From NCBI GenBank assembly GCA_031254315.1, contig JAIRUQ010000007.1:59792-123791 (forward strand): DNA of 64,000 nt, written 5' to 3'. The translations under genes were made by a program, and so were the position numbers. Under the pieces are notes generated by a model. That model was not told the DNA's origin and did no database searches. It was given only the letters and a program-made list of their open reading frames with translations. Source of the DNA: Treponema sp. GTDB taxonomy: Bacteria > Spirochaetota > Spirochaetia > Treponematales > Breznakiellaceae. Positions 8,673 through 18,230 of this stretch are shown in pieces (position 1 is the first letter of the stretch; each line of letters begins with the position of its first letter).

Positions 8673-9203
8673 TTACTCGGCGTTATAGTCAATTAGTGTG
8701 GTGACAGGGGTTGGGTCGAGTATTTTTTTGTAGTTGAGGAACGGAAGCCCCACTACGCCGAAAATATCGGGAACCTCGGCTCCGCCTTCGATTAAAAGGG
8801 AACGGGCGGCGTTTAATGTGCCTCCGGTCGCTATAAGGTCGTCGGTAAGAAGGATGCGCTTGCCTTTTGGAACATCGGCGAGATGGACTTCAATCTCAGC
8901 TTGAGCGTATTCAAGGTCGTATTTTTTTGACAAACACACTCCGGGGAGTTTGCCTTTTTTGCGGATTGGAATTAACGGTATGTCCACGTGAAAGGCAAAC
9001 GCGGCGGCAAATAAAAAACCGCGAGCTTCTATCGCGGCAACAGCGTCAATGTTTTTGTCTTTGTAAATTTCTGCCATTTTTTCTATACAGTACTTAAATG
9101 CAATAGGGGAGGCAAGGATACTTGTGATGTCATAAAAAAGAATACCTTTTTTTGGGAAGTCGGGAACTTTTCTTATATAATCATCAAGGTTTAACATTAA
9201 CAT
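8673..9203 (-). CDS. apt: adenine phosphoribosyltransferase
   Basis: This enzyme converts adenine and PRPP to AMP in purine salvage. The protein has the APRT N-terminus (IRKVPDFPKKGILFYDIT), the IEARGF motif and an intact PRPP loop TDDLIATGGT. I chose the ATG at 9203, giving 176 residues, because AGGA lies just upstream and family members are about 170 long; an ATG at 9197 is also possible. A longer frame would overlap the gene before it. It follows the flavodoxin-like gene by 13 nt and is probably co-transcribed. Confidence 0.92.
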   Translation of the reverse strand: MLMLNLDDYIRKVPDFPKKGILFYDITSILASPIAFKYCIEKMAEIYKDKNIDAVAAIEARGFLFAAAFAFHVDIPLIPIRKKGKLPGVCLSKKYDLEYAQAEIEVHLADVPKGKRILLTDDLIATGGTLNAARSLLIEGGAEVPDIFGVVGLPFLNYKKILDPTPVTTLIDYNAE

Positions 9204-9216
9204 ATTTCCTAATAAG

Positions 9217-9600
9217 TCAAGTAATACTTTTAATCCATTTTTTAACGGCTTTGTCTTCTGTTTTGCCGTTTTCCGCAAGAAGAGGCGCTCCAGCGTCAGC
9301 TTCGCTGTCTCTTAGCAATGAAAGCAGGTATTTATTTACTTTCTCTTCAACTGAAAAAACGCCGCATTTTCTTGACGCAAGGTTAATGTGAGAAAGAAAA
9401 TCTTCAAGATAGTCAAATGATGCTGGCGAAGACTTTTCACAACCAATAAAAAAAACATCCGCAGGAAGCAGTTCGTTACCTACAAATTCTTCAGCCGGAC
9501 AAATTTTTACGTTAAATCCGGTTAAAGCATCTGAGATTTTATCGGAGACTTGATTAATTACCTCTGTTCCGTCAGTAATAATTATTGCTTTTTTGCTCAC
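9217..9600 (-). CDS. small flavodoxin-like protein
   Basis: The 127-residue protein starts at GTG behind GGATAGGATAG. Its pattern (a beta strand at residues 4-8 followed by a Thr-Asp-Gly turn, ADVFFIGCEKSSP near 47-59, and a KCGVFSVEEK strand near 78) resembles the short-chain flavodoxin fold that binds FMN. Key loops are weak, so cofactor binding is uncertain. It sits directly before apt on the same strand. I cannot assign a function beyond a possible fold. Confidence 0.45.
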   Translation of the reverse strand: MSKKAIIITDGTEVINQVSDKISDALTGFNVKICPAEEFVGNELLPADVFFIGCEKSSPASFDYLEDFLSHINLASRKCGVFSVEEKVNKYLLSLLRDSEADAGAPLLAENGKTEDKAVKKWIKSIT

Positions 9601-9631
9601 TAATCTATCCTATCCAATTATAATACCGTTG

Positions 9632-10615
9632 TCAATTGTTTGCTTCAGTGCCCATGCCCTGTACCGCATAGTTGACAATCATCCAGAAATTGTCATTTTT
9701 TTCAAGAAAATATGTATAAAGTCTTAATTCGGTGAAATTCGGCATTCTGTATCTTTGCATTACGGTAACAGTTCCCTCAAAATTGTTGTATTGGGTATTC
9801 AGTATATTAAAGGTTGTGGGTATCGTAACAATATCCCCGTCAATGACGGAATTCTGCATATTTTGCCTGTATTCCGCGACCATGCGCCGCCTTCCCGCTT
9901 CGTTTTCGGCATTGTACCTGTTCCTTAGAACCGGATCGCGTATAAGCAATTGTTGTGGGTCAAGGTAAAGGAAGTATCTTTCCCACTGGGACTGCTGACG
10001 GGCAGTCAACATATAAGTTACTACTTCGTCCGGCGGAATCCTCTGGCGTACAAGAACAGCCCCTGTTGCAACGTCCATTTCAAGAGGGATATTATCCGGT
10101 CCGCGGACAACGGCGGGGCGTATGTTAAGGGTCAAGTAATTTGACTCGATTGCAGGTGTGGCATTTGAACGTATAAGTTCGGGGTAAACTCTTGCCCGCA
10201 CCCTGAAAGAGCCGGGTTGTGAAAAACTCACATAATCGCGCAGGTCTTCCATAAATGAAAAGGACTCTCCGGTTTCTATTGTAACTTCACGGAAAAAAAC
10301 ATGGCTGTTTACAGTCCTTTTTCTGGTTAGTGAATCCGCCGCGGGCAAAAGACGGTTTGTCATTGTCCTGATATCAAAATCAACGGAAAAAGCCCTGTCA
10401 TCGGCAAGTTTAAAACGGTAAGGAGCGGGGCTATTGTTTGTAATGGTGATCTGAACATTAATAGAATCGGATTCTACATAGTAAATCCGCCTGTCAAAGA
10501 AACGAATGTTAAACTCAACCTCTCCGGGTGAATCCTCATACGCGAATAGCTGAACGCTGAATCCCGCTATTAATAACAAAAGGCACAAAGCCGGCAACCG
10601 GTAAAAATTATTCAT
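9632..10615 (-). CDS. secreted protein with BsuPI-like Ig domain
   Basis: The 327-residue protein has a signal peptide ending near LFAYEDS. The following 130 residues look like an Ig-like beta sandwich of the BsuPI type (VQITITNNSPAPYRFKLADD, ETGESFSF, QPGSFRVRARVYP). The C-terminal third is specific, with WERYFLYLDPQQLLIRD and a Tyr/Met-rich end. The start has AAGGAAAT upstream. It is divergent from mfd with an 87-nt gap. It probably acts in the periplasm; its partner is unknown. Confidence 0.6.
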   Translation of the reverse strand: MNNFYRLPALCLLLLIAGFSVQLFAYEDSPGEVEFNIRFFDRRIYYVESDSINVQITITNNSPAPYRFKLADDRAFSVDFDIRTMTNRLLPAADSLTRKRTVNSHVFFREVTIETGESFSFMEDLRDYVSFSQPGSFRVRARVYPELIRSNATPAIESNYLTLNIRPAVVRGPDNIPLEMDVATGAVLVRQRIPPDEVVTYMLTARQQSQWERYFLYLDPQQLLIRDPVLRNRYNAENEAGRRRMVAEYRQNMQNSVIDGDIVTIPTTFNILNTQYNNFEGTVTVMQRYRMPNFTELRLYTYFLEKNDNFWMIVNYAVQGMGTEANN

Positions 10616-10702
10616 TTTATTTCCTTATTAGAAGATTTCACGTCTTTGACGCGGGTATTCAAACTGAACACACTTCTATAATATACTAATCGGTAGATTT
10701 GT

Positions 10703-13700
10703 ATGAATACCTTATTTTTTCCTGATCTTTTAAGCAAAACAAGCGTCTGTAAGGCTGTTTTTGCCCTTTCTTCCGCTGTAAAAGACGGAAAATTCCCCAT
10801 AGAAATTGAGGGGAGCGAAGGGGCTTTTAGTGCCCTTTTAACCGCCAAAATCCACACGCAAACCGGCGGGCGGCTTTTTGTGATTGTCCCCCATGAAACT
10901 CTGGCGGACGATTTTATGCTCGATTTAGCCGCCTCGAACATTTCCTGTATTAAATTCCCTTGGTGGGGGACAGCGCCTTACCGTGAGTTAAATCTTCTTT
11001 CGCCTATCTTTGGCGAGAGAGTAAAAGCGCTCAGTGTTCTCGCGGCAAAAAACACAGGTATTGTAATAATAAGCGAGAGGGCGCTCCTTACGCCCCTGCC
11101 TCCGGGCGGTTATATAAAAGACCTGCTTGTTTCAATAAAAGAGGGGGGGCAGATTGATACAAGCGCCCTTGCGAAAACTCTTGTCTCCTACGGTTACACA
11201 CGCGTCCCCAGAGTGCAGGCTGTCGGCGAGTTTGCCCTTCGCGGAGAAGTGCTTGATATTTTTATGGGCGGTGATGAAGACGCGTACAGGGTTCTCTTTG
11301 ACTTTGACAGGGTAGAAACAATAAAACAATTTGATCCTGTAATGCAGGGGACGGGCAACGCGAAGTTCGCGGAGTTGACAATTCGCCCGATGAAAGAAGT
11401 TGTCTGGACAGATGATCGTATTGAAGCGCTGGAAAAAAATCTTGCCTCTTTTAAAGAATTTTCCAACAAAGGCAAAGCAATAATCGAAGAGTTGATTTCG
11501 TACCGGAGCATAAAGGGAGAGGAACTTTTTTTTCCTCTTGCCTTTGAAAAGCCTTCATGCCTTCTCGATTATATTTCGCCAAAAGATACCATGCTGTTAG
11601 TTGACAGGGAGCGGCTGGAGAACGCGCATGAAAGCCTTATGCGCGAATATCAGGGGTTGTACTCAAGAGCGGTACGGGAAAAGAACGAATATCCTCTGCC
11701 TGAGCGTCTGCTTTTAAAATTTAGCGATCTGCTTGAAAACTATACGCAAAAATCTTCCCGTGTTATTTCTTTTAGATCGATTAAGGGGGAGGCAAGACAA
11801 GGAGTCTGCCACATTGAACTGCCATGCGAACCCGGACGCAGTTTTTTTGGCAATATAGATTATCTAAAAGAAGAATTTTCCTCTCTTTTAAACAGCGGCT
11901 GGCAGATTGTAATCGCGGCGGAATCGCAGGTGCAGGCGGAGCGCATAAAAACTCTCCTTGAGCCGCACAATTCTCTTTTCATAATGGCAAGTCCTTTAAC
12001 CGCCGGATTTTCACTGCCGGATATAAAATTGATTCTTATTCAGGAAAATGAAATTTTTGGCAGGAGAAAACGTCCGCCGCATTCATTAAAAACAGTACGT
12101 TCAAGCCCTATCGAAACATTTGTAGAAATAAACCCAGGCGATTACATTGTCCATGTAAATCACGGCATTGGTTTGTTCAAGGGGATTGAACGGCTAAATG
12201 CGCTGGAACATGAAAGGGATTATATAAAAATTGAATACGCAGGTGAAGAGACTGTTTTTGTTCCTGTTGAACAGCTTAACCTTGTCCAGCGCTACATTGG
12301 CAACGAAGGACAGCCGCCCCGCCTTGATACGCTTGGCTCTAAAAGCTGGGAAAACCGAAAGGGCAGGGTAAAGAAGTCCGTTGAAGATATCGCGGAAAAA
12401 TTAATTGAGTTGTATTCAAAACGCAAAAAAGCGCAAGGCTATGCTTTTCCAAAAGACTCAGAATGGCAGACAATGTTTGAGGCGGCGTTTCCGTTTGAAG
12501 AAACAGAAGATCAATTAAACTGCATTCAAGAAATTAAAAACGATATGGAAAGCATTTCTCCTATGGACAGGCTTGTCTGCGGCGATGTCGGTTACGGAAA
12601 AACAGAGGTCGCTCTTAGAGCGTGCTTCAAAGCTGTAATGGGCGGGAAGCAGGCGGCTTTTCTCGCCCCTACGACAATCCTTGTAGAACAGCACTATGAA
12701 AATTTTATCGAGCGTTTTGCGCGTTTTCCAGTCCATGTCGCCATGCTTTCGCGTTTTGTAGACAGAAAAAATACGCGCATTATACTTGAACGGTTAAAAA
12801 AGGGTGAGATTGATCTCTTAATAGGCACTCACCGCATCATCCAGCGTGATGTGCAATTCAAAAACCTTGGACTTATTGTAATTGACGAAGAACAGCGTTT
12901 TGGCGTAAAAGACAAGGAACGTCTTAAAGAAATAAAAACAAATGTAGACTGTCTAACCCTTTCTGCGACGCCGATTCCGCGTACATTGCACATGAGCCTT
13001 GTAAAAATCCGCGACATGAGCCTTTTAGCTACAGCCCCTCCCGGTCGCAGACCGATAGAGACGTTTGTAGAAGAATACGACGAACAATTGATAGTAAAAG
13101 CAATCCGCAGGGAGGTTGAAAGGGGCGGACAGGTTTTTTTCCTTCACAACCGTATTGAAACATTAAAAGAGATAAGGCTCAAACTTGAGCGTCTTCTTCC
13201 TGAAATGCTGGTAGAAACCGCCCACGGACAAATGGACGCTATTGATCTTGAGGATGTGATGCGCCGCTTTATTCACGGCGGCTTTCAAGTTTTGGTTTCT
13301 ACGACAATCATCGAGAACGGGATTGATATTCCCAATGTAAACACAATCATCATCGACCGCGCCGACATGTACGGAGTTGCTCAACTTTACCAGCTTAGGG
13401 GCAGGGTAGGGCGCTCCGACAGGACGGCTTACGCTTATCTTTTCTATCCTGAACAAAAAGCGCTTTCAGAGATCGCTATGAAGCGGCTTCAAACAATATC
13501 GGATTTTACGGAACTTGGCTCCGGTTTTAAAATAGCGATGAAGGACATGGAAATCCGCGGAGCCGGAAATCTTCTTGGAAGGGAGCAGTCAGGCGATATT
13601 TATTCGGTAGGCTTTGACCTCTACATAAAAATGCTTGATGACGCTGTGCGCCGTCTTGAAGATTCCAATTATGAAGCGGAAACTGAAACCATGCTGGAAC

Positions 13701-14125
13701 TGGAATATTCGGGTTTCATTCCCGACTCTTACATTGATTCCGCGCAGGAAAAAATGGAAGTCTATAAAATGATTGCCTCGATACGCGACAAGGACGATTT
13801 GGAACGCGTCTATGCGGAGCTTATTGACCGCTTCGGACAATTGCCCGATTCTGCTGAATCCCTGCTTTCGCTATCTGAGATACGGATCATCTGCAGGGAG
13901 TTAGCGGTTTCTTCGCTAAAGGAAAGGCAAGGCGTTGTACGAATAGAATTCGCGAAAGTGGCTCGCGTAAAAGTTGAAAAACTGGTGCGCATGATACAAG
14001 AGTCCGGCGGAAAGGTAAAGCTTGATACAAAGAAGCCAAATGTTGTGCTTCTTACGACAGGCAATATCGGCTTAAAAGAAAAGAGCGAGTTTATCCGCGA
14101 GAAACTTTCGTCGCTCGCGGGGTAA
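10703..14125 (+). CDS. mfd: transcription-repair coupling factor Mfd
   Basis: Mfd removes RNA polymerase stalled at DNA lesions and recruits UvrA. The 1140-residue length is typical. Visible parts are a UvrB-like N-terminal region, the RNA polymerase-interacting domain near residues 470-540 (ending FVPVEQLNLVQRYIG), the helicase Walker A GDVGYGKTE near 627, DEEQ near 727, SATPIPRT, and the RGRVGRS motif of the second helicase lobe. No good Shine-Dalgarno is present; a TATAAT at 10677-10682 would leave a leader of about 14 nt. It converges with the protease gene, whose stop is 8 nt away. Confidence 0.95.
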   Translation: MNTLFFPDLLSKTSVCKAVFALSSAVKDGKFPIEIEGSEGAFSALLTAKIHTQTGGRLFVIVPHETLADDFMLDLAASNISCIKFPWWGTAPYRELNLLSPIFGERVKALSVLAAKNTGIVIISERALLTPLPPGGYIKDLLVSIKEGGQIDTSALAKTLVSYGYTRVPRVQAVGEFALRGEVLDIFMGGDEDAYRVLFDFDRVETIKQFDPVMQGTGNAKFAELTIRPMKEVVWTDDRIEALEKNLASFKEFSNKGKAIIEELISYRSIKGEELFFPLAFEKPSCLLDYISPKDTMLLVDRERLENAHESLMREYQGLYSRAVREKNEYPLPERLLLKFSDLLENYTQKSSRVISFRSIKGEARQGVCHIELPCEPGRSFFGNIDYLKEEFSSLLNSGWQIVIAAESQVQAERIKTLLEPHNSLFIMASPLTAGFSLPDIKLILIQENEIFGRRKRPPHSLKTVRSSPIETFVEINPGDYIVHVNHGIGLFKGIERLNALEHERDYIKIEYAGEETVFVPVEQLNLVQRYIGNEGQPPRLDTLGSKSWENRKGRVKKSVEDIAEKLIELYSKRKKAQGYAFPKDSEWQTMFEAAFPFEETEDQLNCIQEIKNDMESISPMDRLVCGDVGYGKTEVALRACFKAVMGGKQAAFLAPTTILVEQHYENFIERFARFPVHVAMLSRFVDRKNTRIILERLKKGEIDLLIGTHRIIQRDVQFKNLGLIVIDEEQRFGVKDKERLKEIKTNVDCLTLSATPIPRTLHMSLVKIRDMSLLATAPPGRRPIETFVEEYDEQLIVKAIRREVERGGQVFFLHNRIETLKEIRLKLERLLPEMLVETAHGQMDAIDLEDVMRRFIHGGFQVLVSTTIIENGIDIPNVNTIIIDRADMYGVAQLYQLRGRVGRSDRTAYAYLFYPEQKALSEIAMKRLQTISDFTELGSGFKIAMKDMEIRGAGNLLGREQSGDIYSVGFDLYIKMLDDAVRRLEDSNYEAETETMLELEYSGFIPDSYIDSAQEKMEVYKMIASIRDKDDLERVYAELIDRFGQLPDSAESLLSLSEIRIICRELAVSSLKERQGVVRIEFAKVARVKVEKLVRMIQESGGKVKLDTKKPNVVLLTTGNIGLKEKSEFIREKLSSLAG

Positions 14126-14132
14126 CTTGCTT

Positions 14133-15818
14133 TTAGAACATATAACCCACGGTTATCGCCAAGGCTCTTTCCATTGCATAGTCATCTCCAAGAGGAGTGT
14201 AATTAAACTGGAACCCACCGCCTATAAAAAGCCCGGGTACATAGCTTGTTGTTATTTTAAGACCGAACTGCGCAAAGAATGCCATTTGGGAATCGAAACC
14301 ACCGGAACCCCATTCCGCTTTCTGAGCGTCCTTATATTCCTGATCACTAATGAAAGAAAAACCTAGTCTTATATATGGCATAAAGCCAATGTTGCCTGCT
14401 GGAATTGAAAATTTAATATCCGCGAATACTCCAAGCGCAATAAAATCAGAACCGGTAGTATAAAGATTAAGACCTATGAAAGTATAAGAAAATGAAGCAT
14501 AAAAGGCGTTAGGCGCTTTATCAAAAAGGTTCGCGTAGCCAAGTTCAAGATGAACCTCAGAATCTAACCGCAACTTTTTTTGAGTTTCCCTGCGGTTAAT
14601 AAGCGATGGATCTCCGGCGGCGATAGTACCAAAAGATTTAATGCGCCAGTTGCCGTATTCTCTTATCCATACAGAACTTACATCCCTGTTATTAATAGTA
14701 AAGACCACAGTGTATTCTTCACCATCCCCTGTTACTTCTTTAACGACCGCGTTTAAATTGCCGCTTATATGGATATTTTCTTGAATTGTCCATGCTATGG
14801 CAATACCCATAGCTCCTACTACATTTTCTTCGCATTGTTTAAAAAAATCTCTTACGACAAGTCTATTTGCTTTTTTTAGCATTTCTTCAAAGGCATATTC
14901 GGCATTCTCACCAATACAGACGGTGGAAAGAAACTCAGAAATATGAGAATAAAAAGCGGCTCTTCCAGAAATTCCTTCTACAAATTTTTCAAGTCTTTCG
15001 TCAAGGGCGGCTCTGAATGTTTCTGGTCTTGGGTTTAACGCGTTGTTAATAAAGGGTTGAATTTTGTTTACCGGAATAGCGTAGTTTGCCGCCTGCCTGC
15101 CAACACCTGTTAAAGTATTAATACCCACAACAGCATAACCGGACGGAGCGTTACTTTGCGCTACCAAAAGAGGACCGCCTGAATTCCCGGCATCAATCTG
15201 AGCGGTGTGCTGGATAAACGGTCCCAAAAGGGTTTCATCGGTTAAACTTTTTGGAAATCTTGCAACAGCGTTTGAAACCATACCGCGCCCGAACTGCCAC
15301 AGCGGCGTTATTCCCAAGCCGGGGAATCCGGCTGAAAACACATCTTCACCTTCTTCAATTGTTCTTGTAAGCAATGTTAAGCCGCGCTGAACTAAAGGTC
15401 TTACTCCTTCCGGGAGTGCGAGAATCGCCAAGTCCGTTTCTACGTCTGTGGCAATTATCCTTAAATTCTCAATTTTTGTTTTGGTTCCGTCTGTGCGTTC
15501 AAATGTAATAGACAGACTATGCGCCTGTGAAACAACATGGTTATTTGTTATTACATAAAAATTTCCGCGAGCATCGTTATAAATAAAGCCGGAGCCAAAA
15601 CCGCCGCTTAGAAAGATATCTACCGCTCTGGCGGCATCGGTTGCTCCCTGCCTTTGCATTTCTGCCTTTAACTTCTCAAAATAAGAGACAATACTTGGAT
15701 GATAGCTTTGATTTATCAGACCTACATAATCACGGACACCTGACGCTCCCTGCTGGGCTGAAACAATAACAGGTAACGCAAGAGCTAAAACGGTAAAAAG
15801 AATTAAAGAGCGTTTCAT
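14133..15818 (-). CDS. HtrA-like serine protease with C-terminal barrel-like domain
   Basis: The protein (561 residues) has a Sec signal ending VSAQQ, then a trypsin-like S1C domain with the full triad: His94 in TNNHVV, Asp129 in ETDLAIL and Ser213 in DAGNSGGPL. No PDZ domain is evident. From about residue 430 it has alternating beta strands rich in Tyr, Phe and Gly, and ends with a terminal Phe (VGYMF), like an outer-membrane barrel. This suggests a protease anchored in or exposed at the outer membrane. Shine-Dalgarno AGGAG is present. The barrel is inferred from strand pattern and C-terminus. Confidence 0.75.
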   Translation of the reverse strand: MKRSLILFTVLALALPVIVSAQQGASGVRDYVGLINQSYHPSIVSYFEKLKAEMQRQGATDAARAVDIFLSGGFGSGFIYNDARGNFYVITNNHVVSQAHSLSITFERTDGTKTKIENLRIIATDVETDLAILALPEGVRPLVQRGLTLLTRTIEEGEDVFSAGFPGLGITPLWQFGRGMVSNAVARFPKSLTDETLLGPFIQHTAQIDAGNSGGPLLVAQSNAPSGYAVVGINTLTGVGRQAANYAIPVNKIQPFINNALNPRPETFRAALDERLEKFVEGISGRAAFYSHISEFLSTVCIGENAEYAFEEMLKKANRLVVRDFFKQCEENVVGAMGIAIAWTIQENIHISGNLNAVVKEVTGDGEEYTVVFTINNRDVSSVWIREYGNWRIKSFGTIAAGDPSLINRRETQKKLRLDSEVHLELGYANLFDKAPNAFYASFSYTFIGLNLYTTGSDFIALGVFADIKFSIPAGNIGFMPYIRLGFSFISDQEYKDAQKAEWGSGGFDSQMAFFAQFGLKITTSYVPGLFIGGGFQFNYTPLGDDYAMERALAITVGYMF

Positions 15819-15850
15819 TTGAGTCTCCTAAATTTCTATATTTTACACAT

Positions 15851-15879
15851 AATATATTAAATTTAGGAAATAATGTCAA
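15851..15879 (-). promoter_or_regulatory. sigma-70-type promoter of the HtrA-like protease
   Basis: On the minus strand the -35 is TTGACA (15874-15879), the spacer 17 nt and the -10 TATATT (15851-15856). Start of transcription near 15844 would give a leader of about 25 nt containing AGGAG, a normal arrangement that contrasts with the leaderless genes elsewhere in the window. Confidence 0.7.
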
Positions 15880-15999
15880 GGTCAATGTGGTGTTATTATG
15901 AAAGTTTTTAGGATATTTACAAGAGGATATAAATACCCGCCAAATAAACGCGCCTGAAGCGGTGAGGGGATTTTTGGGAAAATGTTACATAGCAAAACA

Positions 16000-16016
16000 A
16001 GGCAGACTCTCTGCCT
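16000..16016 (-). terminator. weak terminator-like hairpin after the TIGR03545 gene
   Basis: AGGCAGA and TCTGCCT pair around a 3-nt loop. On the minus strand the stem is followed by TGTTTTG, a poor U-tract, so this is a weak candidate terminator for the 18743-16127 operon. Confidence 0.35.
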
Positions 16017-16059
16017 AAATTAAACACAAAAAAGTTGAAGTAAATACCAATAGTTTGCA

Positions 16060-16113
16060 GGAGGAAACACGGAGTTTTAATAGATTTCTCTACTTTCTCC
16101 GTGTTCCATCTCC
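16060..16113. repeat. inverted repeat with CACGGAG arms
   Basis: The left arm (16060-16074, ending AACACGGAG) pairs with the right arm (16097-16113, beginning CTCCGTGTT). The interior TTTTAATAGATTTCTCTACT matches the copy at 7098-7160. It belongs to the wider set of palindromes with periodic arms seen at 49371-49508. Confidence 0.6.
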
Positions 16114-16126
16114 CTATTCTTTGTTG

Positions 16127-18220
16127 TTAGCGTCTCGGGAAACTTGGCAAGGACGGCAGTGCGTTTTGAATCGCCTGCTGTGCTTGCTGTGTAGCTTGTT
16201 GAACAGCCTCGTTTGCCATAGAAGTTATTCTTTGCTCAAACTCATTCTTCTTGGCATCTAAGGCGTTTTTCATCTGATCCATAGCCGCCCTGTCGCCTTT
16301 TGCTATAGCTAAAAGCCGGTCAACATCTTCTTTTGAGCCCAATCTGTCGCCAATGTATTCATCGATCTTTTGGCGTAACACTCTTTCAATTTCCGCGATT
16401 GCCGCGCTTACATAACGCTCGGCTATACGCTTAAATGCCTGACCGATTAATTCAAATATGTTTGTTGTTATCTTGAATTCGTCACTGCGTCCGATATGGT
16501 GAGCGTATTGAATGCCAAGAGTAACATTTGGAGCTTCCTCAATCGCTATGCCGACAGCTTCGGCAATAGTGCCGCTTGGTTCAACAAGACGGGCATTATT
16601 TAGCAATATATTGGCTCCAGCGGAAAAACTATCGTCAACATTTCCTTTCATATTTACAGAAAAATTACCGAGACCTGTAAGCCCTTTTATTCCGATTCCG
16701 CTTAAATCATCTCCCAAGCTAACAGAAAAATTGTTAGCGTTTGCCAAAGCGGTGAACCTTTCATTTGTGGACTTTCTAAAATCAGCACTACCGTTAAATG
16801 TAACTTGCCTGTTTATACTTCTGCCTTCTTCTGAAGTAGCGAATTCCAGAGTAACAGGTTTATTCGTAAGATCGGGATCAGAACTAACATCACGCAAAGC
16901 AAAAGCCCAATTCCATGAATCAATGGTAAAATCAGAGGCAAGTTCGCCAAGATAAAATGCGGGATAACTTCTGGTCGGGAAGTGAACGTCTCTACCCTTA
17001 AAAACAACACGTTTTTGTTTAGGTGGTTTTTCTGTTTTTGGCTTTTGCGCTGAGTTTGCCTTTATTTTTTGAAGAGCGTCCAGCGCGATAAGCCCGTAAT
17101 CCAAATACTGTTGTGCCGTTCCTGAGAGCATATCACGGAGAAACGGCTCAAGCACGGCAAAAGCGGCTCCGCTGTCAAGGTCGATATACGATTTTAAAAG
17201 GTTAATGTCATTTGTGATTGAGTTACGCGCATTTGCCTCCATTTGGATTGCCCTATTAACATCGGTTTCCAAATTGCGGGCAATAGTTGTCGCGTCATTT
17301 GCGGCGGCTTGTACGGTAGTAACGGCGTTATTTATTTGCTGTATCGTAGTTCTGAGTGTTTCGATATCACGGATAGAACTTGCGTTTAGAGCCATAATCG
17401 GTTGTGAAACAGTGCGCACTTCTTCGACTCTTTTGGTTGTGTTTTCTACCTGCGCTGTCCATTTTGTAGAAAGCTCGTTGTATGTGTTGATTGCCTCATC
17501 ATAGAGTTTTGGAGTATTTAATTTATCGAACTCCTGATTTAAAAGAGCCATAGCATCGAAATTTTGCAAGTCGATAAGCGGCGGCGCGTCACTCTCTGCC
17601 TTTGGCGGTTTTTCTTTTTTTACCCATCCCGGTAAAGCGCCGGATGTTTTTCTTTCTGTTCCGAAACGGATTGCATCACAGCGAATTGTTTCGATATATA
17701 CTTTACCGCGAAGGATAGCCTGTGTTCTAAGGAGGATTCTTGTTGTTTGCATTTCAAAAAGGTTTGTCATCGGGGCATCTTTGTTAGCTACGGTTATTCC
17801 GCCAATGCGAAACCCTAAAGGAACCACAGTAAGACGGAAACCGCGAACATTGGCTCTTGCTTCAAATATAGCTTCCAGTCCCATTTCAAGCGCTCTTCCT
17901 AAAAGCGGATTTGCGAAGACGGCAAAGAAAATAACAATAGCGCCGACTACGGATGCGGCAAAGAGAAGCGGAACAACTTTTACCGCTCCTTTACGGTTTG
18001 CCTTAACGACTTTAATCAAACCTTTTAGTTTTTTTACCTCATCCTTTGTTAAAGGCTGGCGTATAACATAAAAGTCGTCTTTTAACTCAAAACAGTCTCG
18101 AAAAAATTTATTATCCTGCGGATGTTCAATATTTTTTAAATACTTTTTTTCTAAAGTATTTTTCTTAATTGGTTTCTTAAAAGCCCACGGAGTTTTTCCC
18201 GGTTTTGGTTCTTTATTCAT
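16127..18220 (-). CDS. TIGR03545 family membrane-anchored protein
   Basis: The 697-residue protein has a charged cytoplasmic N-terminus, one membrane helix near residues 82-104, then an AsmA-like start (ARANVRGFRLTVVPLGFRIG), a coiled-coil stretch around 230-340, and a Gln/Ala-rich C-terminal tail with QQATQQAQQAIQ. This matches my memory of the uncharacterised family TIGR03545, which is usually next to TIGR03546, as here (10-nt gap). AsmA-like proteins work at the outer membrane or in lipid transport, so an envelope role is likely. Shine-Dalgarno AAGGAG precedes the start. Confidence 0.7.
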   Translation of the reverse strand: MNKEPKPGKTPWAFKKPIKKNTLEKKYLKNIEHPQDNKFFRDCFELKDDFYVIRQPLTKDEVKKLKGLIKVVKANRKGAVKVVPLLFAASVVGAIVIFFAVFANPLLGRALEMGLEAIFEARANVRGFRLTVVPLGFRIGGITVANKDAPMTNLFEMQTTRILLRTQAILRGKVYIETIRCDAIRFGTERKTSGALPGWVKKEKPPKAESDAPPLIDLQNFDAMALLNQEFDKLNTPKLYDEAINTYNELSTKWTAQVENTTKRVEEVRTVSQPIMALNASSIRDIETLRTTIQQINNAVTTVQAAANDATTIARNLETDVNRAIQMEANARNSITNDINLLKSYIDLDSGAAFAVLEPFLRDMLSGTAQQYLDYGLIALDALQKIKANSAQKPKTEKPPKQKRVVFKGRDVHFPTRSYPAFYLGELASDFTIDSWNWAFALRDVSSDPDLTNKPVTLEFATSEEGRSINRQVTFNGSADFRKSTNERFTALANANNFSVSLGDDLSGIGIKGLTGLGNFSVNMKGNVDDSFSAGANILLNNARLVEPSGTIAEAVGIAIEEAPNVTLGIQYAHHIGRSDEFKITTNIFELIGQAFKRIAERYVSAAIAEIERVLRQKIDEYIGDRLGSKEDVDRLLAIAKGDRAAMDQMKNALDAKKNEFEQRITSMANEAVQQATQQAQQAIQNALPSLPSFPRR

Positions 18221-18230
18221 TTTTCGCTCC

